Below, piece after piece: positions 35,601-40,823 of a stretch of 64,000 nucleotides of DNA (position 1 is the first letter of the stretch; every line of letters begins with the position of its first letter). The stretch is from an uncultured Acidimicrobiales bacterium (GTDB taxonomy: Bacteria; Actinomycetota; Acidimicrobiia; Acidimicrobiales; SZUA-35), in contig CALAJQ010000005.1 in the NCBI GenBank assembly GCA_937922785.1, positions 18,023 through 82,022 of the forward strand, written 5' to 3'. Position numbers and translations under genes: made by a program. The notes beneath the pieces are model-generated. The model was not told the DNA's origin. It saw only the letters and a list, made by a program, of their open reading frames with translations, and did no database searches.

Positions 35601-37232
35601 AGCGGAACTGCAACTGTCGACGGTGGCGAAGTTGGCATTCCCAACGTCACAGTCACCGTTGTGTGGACGAACCCATCAGGTGCAGGTGACTTAACCATCA
35701 CCACCACTACTGACGCCAACGGCAACTACCTCATCGAAGGCTTGCCTCATGGCGACTACAGCGTCACGATCGATCCGGCCACTTTGCCGGCAGGTGTGAC
35801 CCCAACCTTTGACGCTGACGGCGTTGCCACAGTTGGCACCACGACTACAACGCTTGACGCTGGCTCACCAGACGATCTTGATCAGGACTTCTCCTACACC
35901 GGTAGCGGATCCGTCGGCGACACCGTTTGGTATGACGAAAACGGTGACGGCGTAGTCGACGCTTCGGAAACTCTGCTTGAAAACGTAGAAGTCACTTTGA
36001 GCTACACCGACCCAGTCAGTGGAGCGACCTTTACCGAGACCGTGCTTACCGGACCGAACGGCGAGTACAGCTTTGATAACTTGCCCGCCGGTGACTATGA
36101 AGTCTCAGTAGACCCAACAACCCTCCCCGAGGGCTATGGCCCAACAGCAGATGTAGATGGTATCGAAACACCTAACACCGCTTCGGTCCCATTGGGCGAC
36201 GGCGAAACCCGAGTCGATGTTGACTTTGGCTACCGGCCCTATGCCGATCTGGCTCTCGCCAAGACCCACACCGAAGACTTCATTGTTGGCGGCGAGGGAA
36301 CATGGCAGCTGACGCTGACCAACCAGGGTCCGGCTCCAGCAATGGCACCAGTGCAGGTTGTAGACACGCTTCCAGCAGGAGTCACCTACGTTTCGGCGAC
36401 GGGCACCGACTGGGCGTGTGAGGCGCTTGGGCAGGTTGTCACCTGCACCTATGTTGACGGCACCGGAGACCCGGCCGACATGGCCGCACTAGCAACAGCG
36501 TCCATTGATCTAACGGTTGAGGTGTCAAACTCCGCAGCTGCTGGCGTCACCAACAACGCAACCGCAAGCTCGCCAACTGTCGATCAGATCCCCGAGAACA
36601 ACGATGCCAGTGATGCGGTTGCTCCGCCTCTGTCAGTTCTTGGAGTAGACAAATCTCTAGCTGGCGGGCTTACAAAGGGCCAAGACGCCACCTACACAAT
36701 CGTGGCAACAAACTATGGCCCAAGCCCAACTCGGGGCGACGTCGTGGTAAGCGATGCTTTGCCTGCTGGTCTGTCATTTAGGTCTGCGACCACCAACATC
36801 GCTGGGGCGAGCTGCACCCACGCCTCGGGTACGGTGACCTGTATCAACCCGAACGCCATGGCCGCCGGTAGTTCGTGGACTATCACGTTGGCAGTAAACG
36901 TTTCGAAGACTGCCCCGAACCAAATCGTGAACAATGCCACTGTGTCTGGCGGCAACATCGTAAACGGTGTGCCGTTGGATCCGGCCACCCTCGCCGAGGT
37001 CTACAACGAGCTGACCGACCCTAACAGTCCAACCTCGACCACTTTGGGAATCGTGGTTGCACCTACGACGACTGACGCGGTTTCTTCAGCAGTTGCCACC
37101 CCACCAACACTGGCTCTGACTGGTGCAAACTCGATGCGAACCTGGATGTTGGGCGTGATGTTGCTACTAGCTGGCGCTGGGTTGGTGGCCTTGTCATCAA
37201 GACGCCGCAAGTTAGCGACGATCGAAAGCTAA
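26658..37232 (+). CDS. Giant cell-wall-anchored surface protein with DUF11 and SdrD B-like repeats
   Basis: A 3524-residue exported protein. A signal peptide (GGGALFAALLFAATVSVVPTPLPAAA, cleavage near residue 36) is followed by roughly eleven DUF11-type immunoglobulin-like repeats (about residues 40-2000, for example LRYTVTVTNSGTSDAHDSVVVDTVP). Ten SdrD B-like repeats come next (about 2000-3190), each opening with a form of GSIGDTVWFDxDxDG and carrying Asp/Asn-rich Ca2+-binding loops. Two further DUF11 repeats follow. The C-terminus has a sorting-signal-like LALTG, a hydrophobic segment (MLGVMLLLAGAGLVAL) and RRRK, so sortase (LAxTG type) anchoring is likely. It is probably an adhesin or stalk; the ligand is unknown. 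ATG 26658 has a GGGAAAG ribosome-binding site. No sortase gene is adjacent. Confidence 0.9.
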   Translation: MSNVRFKRSGGGALFAALLFAATVSVVPTPLPAAAGPGEDFSLAKSDNVGGEALIGENVRYTLTATGNHSSAAPLYNLSFRDVLQVGVAFVSSDPAPTEVLADVPSPGQTTVIWTNVSDLPAGSESSISLLVDTNPDFAGGTSGSGTVPVGSTITNSAQSVASLDPFAVPDYDPATGTFTTDFDGNATASHDVAVIPFRVTKTGTAELLRGVHQNGIDGGGGTIGDLYTIEIENNPDYATNNVSLVDTLHPGLEFLGCDAYYGADNSSAEEWTGSGPVATGTCPAPVQTPTSVDTGPAGETIVDWVIGNMAGGQTTNVVYQAGIPLLANAPFSAPPATAGLTQGRNLDNNTGASTGEPDSTPGVAPELLTAPEQLLDNVAAATGTFSPNGAVSTVSDTFNTEAEDIILDKSMVGALNHGSLVTTTLTINTSEYRDFNNLVVRDLLPSALCFVGTFNSDVTPGGSDWATNDCPGAGSIQSTINGVPTDAARVQEIAAGGPYGTGRFEVVWDFADADNAALSSLASDGTMTIGYTSVVREFYRGGLAQLPGEPVLAGDFVTNEAEVSGPDIVANPAVLAPDAADPDGGSDGDTASSSLENSNPTINKRVAAKAGPLANGSNATGATCGASHGAITWSEADPAAEAGFGPGDVTCFELAASFPSDATYEGTTIQDLLPPGYEYIPGSATRIDATDTLVDTTVVESPQVVTFNVAGSGEVGNNGNEFLWVIAATITDNTEGEAADINANLQKLVHNNNGGLVFQLRDATPVEWAEPQVMIAKGVADVDDGPANGADFDGSLSGGSTAVEVVGGSVVTYRVDVWNTGNADALATEIQDVIPTGIDCAQISNISNGGSCNTGRITWPVQTIPASIGGADTTPDDHTTAPLTLTYDLTVPGDVGPSETFTNTAGVATYQAATNTTDYVYYPAGNIDPANTALENTDAADDQAFIETRGIDITKLQWSGIDEAGNISRGALDSARDDATIGEIVQYQVTAVVPEGTTVNDAVIEDVIPTGMTYFTGMGLFNGTVSDLQPTLTGTPAPAGVLAESGGTVTYTFPTPYVNPDASGDDTVTITFYAIVNDVLGNVADTGGNPAETRLRNDATFDWNDSGGSPGPTQTSNVVRTDVVEPNPQIEKVHVSPAGAEVDPGGTIDYQITVTNPNDINNVSVSHDVTVVDTVPVGITPLGAGAVGVNADGQTVEPNGVWSETNRTITWTPAEVPALNSVDPDASVVIAYQATVDDPAVSSGTLTNTAALTAYTLDQDLAPTEDPNEAGARSYTADDSDSVTVPNLSVAKDIEPFNAGDAADDKATFVVGEPVEYEVTVSIPDGTVAFDATIFDELPAFLDFDSFGSIVATPTCEKFDSGTGASSGVPLVAGDVETFNPVGADGQLVAWFLGDTVAVGACEITVQYITHVNSTAVDTDDVSNAATVAWNGSDQISGDNPGALPAGYDSPGGASWTSTDGTANETFTVVEPQLEIDKDVTDATGAALANPACDTTAGNNNAGSDDADGTLTDGCDTASGEQLRYTVTVTNSGTSDAHDSVVVDTVPAGITPLDAPGGTAVATNGATVTGNSGSVGTWDDSARTITWQIAGPIAVAGTASVDYDAVVDSSENLDRGQDLTNTVEPTEYYASSAADRAQIVADNAGNDDIPTYGNGAGATRGAVTPDSATVEVHFPDLSVDKSAGPGQDVTDVRLDESFTWVITITSTDATAAAYNVEAQDILPEGWTYDVGSAIVTTPYSSSQVDPTCIPSAGVCSDPAAMNIELLTWTDLIATSAQPLNPTEQIVITFTATPQSAALTADQATGEARTGYEGGAGFAHTNNVSVIAEDSTGSSVCCDPDGPGPDIAPRYQDTDSDDVFIARADIEVAKSIAPVDADGDPINGPYWFGSFVNYTVTVTNAGPDEATGVELSDVLDPAALEFDSVVFVDQGTFDDSTNLWDVGTVANGETFTLTLRTRLVGLGSVTNIAQSAATDQYDSDSTPGNDAGAEDDQSEVTIEVVPTSLGDFIWLDLNSDGVQDGDEPGIPDVQVEITWLDPATGAPQSYTTTTGSDGSYGVPPSVGLPADTDITVTVNTAASPELAGLVQTFDRDATLDDTTTEQVSAGDTTLPGTGALADLDFDFGYAPNGTQSIGNKVWWDQNNSADATDGAGEYGLTGIDVTATWAGWDGIFGNGDDLMFIETTVDGDYLFSDIPPGDYRITVDTSDLPTGLDTQTFDQDGIATANLVEVTLAAGEERLDVDFSYTGPGSLGDTVWFDHDGDGTIDANEPGISGVTVNATWDGPDGIAGNADDVVLTTTTDLNGNYSFDNLPYGQYDVTVDTATLPGGMAQTFDDDGLGTANTSTAVIDAANLSNVDQDFGYNASGSIGDIVFFDVDGTEDDGVPDAGDAVLPNIDVTIVWAGADGIFGNADDFSSTQTTDASGNYLLDGLPQGDYTVTVDTATLPTGLNASTYDADGTGTADTSAVTLDAANPDNLDQDFAYTGASSGQIGDRVWFDQNLDGIQDPGEVGFDGVEVTLVWFGPDGIAGNADDVTQTTTTTGDGDYLFDNLPEGDFSVTVDPASLPAGLNQTFDADGTATANTSLVTLSPTSPSNLDQDFGYAGAGSIGDTVWFDIDNSGTAAADAGEPGIAGVDVIIVWTNPQGPDATFTATTDADGMYLVPNLPEGSYTVTVDTATLPGGMTQTFDVDGLGSPDSSAVVLDTANPDNLDQDFSYTGVGSLGDTIWFDQNNDGAPDPAGSGTFDGQDQALSGVDVTVTWGGFDGIVGDDPLTTGVDEAADDVVYPATTDANGEWLVPNLPHGTYEVTVDLATLAPGITVETYDDDGVATPSESTVVLDGVTPDNLDQDFSYTGAGSVGGPIWVDLDGDGVIGPDEVPIAGVTVQVSYPGPNGTVITTTAVTGADGTYLVEHLPFDVPITVTVDTATLPAGLQETFDDDGIATAHTSEVTLTPADPDQLDQAFGYNGAGSIGDTVWIDRDNSGTATVDGGEVGIPNVTVTVVWTNPSGAGDLTITTTTDANGNYLIEGLPHGDYSVTIDPATLPAGVTPTFDADGVATVGTTTTTLDAGSPDDLDQDFSYTGSGSVGDTVWYDENGDGVVDASETLLENVEVTLSYTDPVSGATFTETVLTGPNGEYSFDNLPAGDYEVSVDPTTLPEGYGPTADVDGIETPNTASVPLGDGETRVDVDFGYRPYADLALAKTHTEDFIVGGEGTWQLTLTNQGPAPAMAPVQVVDTLPAGVTYVSATGTDWACEALGQVVTCTYVDGTGDPADMAALATASIDLTVEVSNSAAAGVTNNATASSPTVDQIPENNDASDAVAPPLSVLGVDKSLAGGLTKGQDATYTIVATNYGPSPTRGDVVVSDALPAGLSFRSATTNIAGASCTHASGTVTCINPNAMAAGSSWTITLAVNVSKTAPNQIVNNATVSGGNIVNGVPLDPATLAEVYNELTDPNSPTSTTLGIVVAPTTTDAVSSAVATPPTLALTGANSMRTWMLGVMLLLAGAGLVALSSRRRKLATIES
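32664..36230 (+). repeat. Ten tandem SdrD B-like repeats within the surface-protein gene
   Basis: At protein level ten units of about 105-135 residues recur. Each has a GD.VW.D..G opening, an EPGI.GV.V strand, a TTTDANGNYLFDNLPEGDYTVTVD core and a DQDF.Y closing motif. Nucleotide identity between units looks moderate, so the array appears old or diversified rather than a recent tandem expansion. Confidence 0.8.
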
Positions 37233-37240
37233 AGGCAAGC

Positions 37241-37379
37241 CGTTCTGGCGGTGTAGCCAGTCAACAATCCCGTTCTGGCGGTGTAGCCAGTCAAACCCGG
37301 CTGGTAGCCAGGTCGGTTCGGAATTGGTGGCTGGTTCCCAGGTCGGTACGTGAAATGTGGCTGGTAGCCAGGTCAGAAC
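37241..37379. repeat. Intergenic palindromic repeat array downstream of the surface protein
   Basis: A 24-bp unit beginning CGTTCTGGCGGTGTAGCC occurs at 37241-37264 and 37271-37294, and most of it also at 22198. CTGGTAGCCAGGTC-type units follow near 37300, a variant CTGGTTCCCAGGTCGG near 37331, and at 37359-37379 a 21-bp unit identical to one at 22255-22275. The units carry internal TGGC/GCCA palindromy. They probably form terminator or small-repeat structures. Confidence 0.65.
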
Positions 37380-37448
37380 TAGGGTCTGAAGATCGCAGCC
37401 TCCGAGCCCCTAACCGACGATCAGCTTGATTCCGGCCGAGGCTGGCTG

Positions 37449-38594
37449 GTGGTCGCGGCTGCGGTCATGTCGACCTTCGCCACCTTTTCGGTCGCCTACA
37501 GTTTCGGAGCCTTTTTCGAATCGATGGCCGAAGAGTTTGATGTTGGTTCAAGCGCTACTTCGTTATTTTTCTCACTTACCGTCAGCCTGTCATTTGTGTT
37601 CGGGCTTTTCACTGGGCGCTGGGCTGACACAGTTGGTCCGAAGAAGGTGCTTCTGGCCGGTGCCGCCTCCCTAGTTGTCGGCCTACTACTTACTGCGGCA
37701 GCTCCGTCGATCTGGACCGGCTATCTCACGTACGGCCTTGGCGTGGGATTTGCCATGGCCTGCGGTTATGTGCCGATGGTGGCAACCGTTGGCGGCTGGT
37801 TTCTAAAGCGACGAGCCATGGCGATTGGAGTGGCAGTAGCAGGCATCGGTCTGGGAACCCTTGTCGGGTCACCGCTGGCTGCCTGGCTAATCGAACAATT
37901 CTCGTGGCGAACCACTTATGTGATATTCGCAGCCGGCGGCGGAGCGCTGATGTTGATTGCCGCATCTCTTGCATCGGTTGGGCCGGCCGCAGTGAACGCC
38001 GCGAAGCCTCGGTCACTGGTTGATCTTTACAAAGACAGCCGCTTTGCGTTGCTGCACATCTCAATTGTGTTTGGCACATTCGCCCTGTTTGTGCCGTTTG
38101 TGTTTTTGGGAACCTATGCCACCGACCGTTCAGTTTCAGAAGTCAAGGCCGCGGCACTAGTTGGCCTAATCGGCGGTGTCAGTGTTGTTGGAAGACTCGG
38201 CCTCGGCGGGCTGGGTGACAAGTTCGACACTCTCACCGTCTATGAGTTCTCGTTCGGTCTAATGGCCGCAAGCCATGTGATCTGGCTAACAGCAGGAGAC
38301 AGCTACCCAATGTTGGTTACCTACGCTGTTGTATTAGGCCTTGGCTACGGTGGGTTCATTGCCCTCTCACCGGCCGTTGTTGCCGATCTGTTTGGGATGG
38401 AAGGCCTTGGCGGCTTGATTGGAACTCTCTATACAGGAGCGGCAGTGGGGTCTTTGGCCGGCCCGCCCTTTGCTGGTTTCTTGATCGATCGCTGGAGCTA
38501 TCAGACCGCAATCTCGTTCTCGATTGGCATGGGCATCATGGCCGTGCTTGCCCTGCGAATAGTCGGAGTCAGGAAAGCGAGGCTCGGGCACTAG
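37449..38594 (+). CDS. Major facilitator superfamily transporter
   Basis: A transporter of about 381 residues with twelve predicted membrane segments and the MFS loop motif GRWADTVGPKKVLLAG between segments 2 and 3. A second-half counterpart appears at GRLGLGGLGDKFD. It resembles the oxalate/formate or monocarboxylate MFS group (RGWLVV...FSVAYSFGAFF). The frame is clearly coding upstream (SEPLTDDQLDSGRGW) back to a TAG at 37380, yet holds no ATG, GTG or TTG there. GTG 37449 is the first standard start, so a CTG (37386) or other unusual start may be used. The substrate is unknown. Confidence 0.85.
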   Translation: MVAAAVMSTFATFSVAYSFGAFFESMAEEFDVGSSATSLFFSLTVSLSFVFGLFTGRWADTVGPKKVLLAGAASLVVGLLLTAAAPSIWTGYLTYGLGVGFAMACGYVPMVATVGGWFLKRRAMAIGVAVAGIGLGTLVGSPLAAWLIEQFSWRTTYVIFAAGGGALMLIAASLASVGPAAVNAAKPRSLVDLYKDSRFALLHISIVFGTFALFVPFVFLGTYATDRSVSEVKAAALVGLIGGVSVVGRLGLGGLGDKFDTLTVYEFSFGLMAASHVIWLTAGDSYPMLVTYAVVLGLGYGGFIALSPAVVADLFGMEGLGGLIGTLYTGAAVGSLAGPPFAGFLIDRWSYQTAISFSIGMGIMAVLALRIVGVRKARLGH

Positions 38595-38620
38595 CGCGAT
38601 CTGCTGCTAGAAAAGCAACT

Positions 38621-39067
38621 ATGGCTTCTAGTAACGCTGCGACAGTCACCGAATACCTTGCCGAGCTCCCGGAAGATCGACGTAAAGCGCTGGCAAAGGT
38701 GAGGGCCGTCATTCGTAAGAACTTGCCCAAGGGCGTCGTCGAGACGATGAACTGGGGAATGATTACTTACGAGGTGCCGCTTAAGAGATTCCCCAAGACT
38801 TACAACGGCAAGCCACTGATGTATGCGGCTCTTGCTTCTCAGAAGAATCACATGGCCGTCTACCTGACAACGGTCTATGCCGACGAAGGCGACAAAGAGT
38901 GGTTCGTCAGCGAATACAAGAAGACTGGCAAGAAACTCGACATGGGCAAAAGCTGTGTTCGCTTCAAGACGATTGACCAACTTCCGGTAGAACTGATCGG
39001 GCAAGTAATCGGTGGCACAACGTTGGATGAGTTCCTTAGCTACTACGAATCTGTTCAAAACAAATGA
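38621..39067 (+). CDS. DUF1801 (YdhG-like) protein
   Basis: A 148-residue small cytosolic protein of the DUF1801 family. Diagnostic parts are VTEYLAELPEDRRKALAKVRAVIRKNLP, then VVETMNWGMITYEVP and a C-terminal MGKSCVRFKTIDQLPVELIGQVI. Family members have been linked to iron handling in Bacillus (Fra-type) but most are uncharacterised. The ATG at 38621 is followed by a typical family N-terminus. Its stop overlaps tadA (ATGA), indicating an operon, perhaps incidental. Confidence 0.85.
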   Translation: MASSNAATVTEYLAELPEDRRKALAKVRAVIRKNLPKGVVETMNWGMITYEVPLKRFPKTYNGKPLMYAALASQKNHMAVYLTTVYADEGDKEWFVSEYKKTGKKLDMGKSCVRFKTIDQLPVELIGQVIGGTTLDEFLSYYESVQNK

Positions 39068-39516
39068 CAGACCAAGAACTGATGCAGCTGGCGCTAGCCG
39101 AAGCAGCCTCTGCACTTAGCCACGACGATGTGCCGGTTGGCGCAATAGTGATCAGCCCAACCGGCGACGTATTGGCTGCACGTCACAACGAGCGCGAACT
39201 CACCGGTGACCCAACAGCTCATGCCGAGGTCCTAGCGTTGCGAGATGCTGCTGCAACTCTTGGTGGGTGGCGGCTTAATGACTGCACTCTTGTGGTCACA
39301 CTGGAGCCGTGCTCGATGTGTGCTGGTGCGCTAGTGAATAGCCGGCTTGGTCGAGTCGTGTTTGGCGCTCACGACATGAATGGAGGAGCGGTCGGAAGTC
39401 TCTACAACTTGTGTAGCGACCCTCGATTGAACCACGAAATTGAAGTCACTTCAGGAGTAGAAGCAGACGCTTGCGCCGCGCTGCTTACTGACTTCTTTGC
39501 TACAAAACGTGCTTAA
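39064..39516 (+). CDS. tadA: tRNA-specific adenosine deaminase
   Basis: Deaminates adenosine 34 to inosine in tRNA-Arg(ACG), extending wobble decoding. The 150-residue protein has the zinc and catalytic motif PTAHAEVLAL (His and Glu) and the second zinc motif LEPCSMCAGALVNSRLGRVVFG. The VPVGAIVISPTGDVLAARHNE opening is typical. It overlaps the DUF1801 gene by 4 bp. The 3' end overlaps that of the minus-strand AlkD-like gene by 17 bp (39500-39516). Confidence 0.94.
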   Translation: MTDQELMQLALAEAASALSHDDVPVGAIVISPTGDVLAARHNERELTGDPTAHAEVLALRDAAATLGGWRLNDCTLVVTLEPCSMCAGALVNSRLGRVVFGAHDMNGGAVGSLYNLCSDPRLNHEIEVTSGVEADACAALLTDFFATKRA

Positions 39517-40153
39517 GCGCCTCACGCTTAGTTAGGCCCGAGAGATCGTCGGCGTGTTCGGCCACAAAGGCCCTAACTCCTTCAGGGTCGACCCGTGAGT
39601 ACTGGCGCAGAGCCCAACCAAGAGCCTTTCGAATGAAGAACTCTTTGTCGTCGCCTCGGATCAGGCAATACTCAAACAGCCGGTCGGCATCAACCTGCTT
39701 TTTGTAAAACAGCTGGTGAATTATTGCCGACCGGGCGATCCAGATGTCGTCTGACTTGATCCACTGATCCATCAGCGCACCTTGGTCAAACCGCAGGACG
39801 ACCTCGCCGACAGCATGTGACGCAATGCCGTCGACAGTATCCCACCATGACTTGGTCTGGATCAGGCGCTTTAGCGTTGGAAGATCAGCGGGGGAGAGGC
39901 GTTGGGTGTTCTTTCGAAGCAAATCACAGCCGACATACTGAAACTCTCGCTCTGGTTGTTCCCAGCATTGGAAGATCACTTCCCATACATCTTCCATCGG
40001 ACCCTTGGTTGCGAGGTTCAAAAACTCTCGCTGAGCTTCACGTCGTGGGCCTGACATGACTCCCAAGTAATCGAAGTGATCCTTCATGTACGCCGCCATC
40101 TTGTCGGCGCGTTCGGGATCACCTAGAGGCTCAAGCACTTCGCGAATCAGCAT
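39500..40153 (-). CDS. DNA alkylation repair protein (AlkD-like)
   Basis: A 217-residue all-helical HEAT-like repeat protein of the AlkD family, glycosylases that remove N3- and N7-alkylated purines. Diagnostic segments are DKMAAYMKDHFDYLGVMSGPRREAQREFL at the N-terminus, WWDTVDGIASHAVGEVVLRF in the middle (family catalytic Asp region), and ARSAIIHQLFYKKQVDADRLFEYCLIRGDDKEFFIRKALGWALRQYSRVDPEGVRAFV. Its ATG (40151-40153) overlaps the DsbB-like gene's stop by one base, so the two are co-transcribed. Its 3' end overlaps tadA. Confidence 0.92.
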   Translation of the reverse strand: MLIREVLEPLGDPERADKMAAYMKDHFDYLGVMSGPRREAQREFLNLATKGPMEDVWEVIFQCWEQPEREFQYVGCDLLRKNTQRLSPADLPTLKRLIQTKSWWDTVDGIASHAVGEVVLRFDQGALMDQWIKSDDIWIARSAIIHQLFYKKQVDADRLFEYCLIRGDDKEFFIRKALGWALRQYSRVDPEGVRAFVAEHADDLSGLTKREALKHVL

Positions 40154-40659
40154 CAGTAGAACTCAACTCGCCGGGCGGCCAGGAGATTCAAAATTGCGAT
40201 CGCGATGAATCCGCATCCCGCCATTGAGGGCAGTGTCATTAGGCCGGCCACTTCGATCCACTTTGCCGAACACGGGTTATCAACCGCGCACGATGTTGAG
40301 GTTTCACCCAATATTTGCAGCCTGAAGTGATAGGCGGATATGCCTGCGCCGGCAACCGCTAGGGCAATTGGTTGGATCCGAGGCAGGCTTCGGCGGCTGA
40401 TCAATTCGAGAACCAACATGAAGGCGAGCGGGTACATCGCTATCCGTTGGAACCAGCAATATCGACACGGTTCGAAGCCTACGACCTCTGAATAATAGAG
40501 CGAGCCAGCAGTGGAAACCGTCGCTACCAGCGCAGATAGTGGCTGCGCCCACCTGTTTGACCAGCCTCGAGCTAGGACTCCGATTGTCAACCCAAGTGAT
40601 CCAACTACGGCGATGACGGCAAGCCACGCAAAGATTATTGACATCGCCTCGACGCTCAC
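40153..40659 (-). CDS. DsbB/BdbC-like disulfide bond formation protein
   Basis: A 168-residue four-helix membrane protein that passes electrons from periplasmic-side thiol oxidoreductases to quinones. The first redox motif is EPCRYCWFQRIAMYPLAF (C-x2-C, after helix 2). The second pair, C-x5-C, is in TSCAVDNPCSAKW. Membrane segments are visible at about residues 6-28, 38-58, 65-85 and 140-160. It is coupled to the AlkD-like gene. With the secreted UGA thioredoxin (25469) and CcdA-like protein (50096), it gives this window an extracytoplasmic thiol-redox theme, though the genes are not adjacent. Confidence 0.88.
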   Translation of the reverse strand: MSVEAMSIIFAWLAVIAVVGSLGLTIGVLARGWSNRWAQPLSALVATVSTAGSLYYSEVVGFEPCRYCWFQRIAMYPLAFMLVLELISRRSLPRIQPIALAVAGAGISAYHFRLQILGETSTSCAVDNPCSAKWIEVAGLMTLPSMAGCGFIAIAILNLLAARRVEFY

Positions 40660-40823
40660 CGCATCGATGCTACTTAGAACTTGTGGCCCGGACCGGTCAT
40701 CCGCGTATTGACTCAGGAGCTAGTGACCGATACCCCTTTCTTTGCCGGTCTGAGTGCTTTACCCTCGCCGGTTGGAGCGGTACTGACGATGAAGTGGATT
40801 TTGTGAGCCTTACAGGGGATGAA

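Noticed and set aside
32664..36230. CRISPR array
   Set aside because: The repeats are long coding units within one protein; no short direct repeats with unique spacers were seen anywhere in the window.
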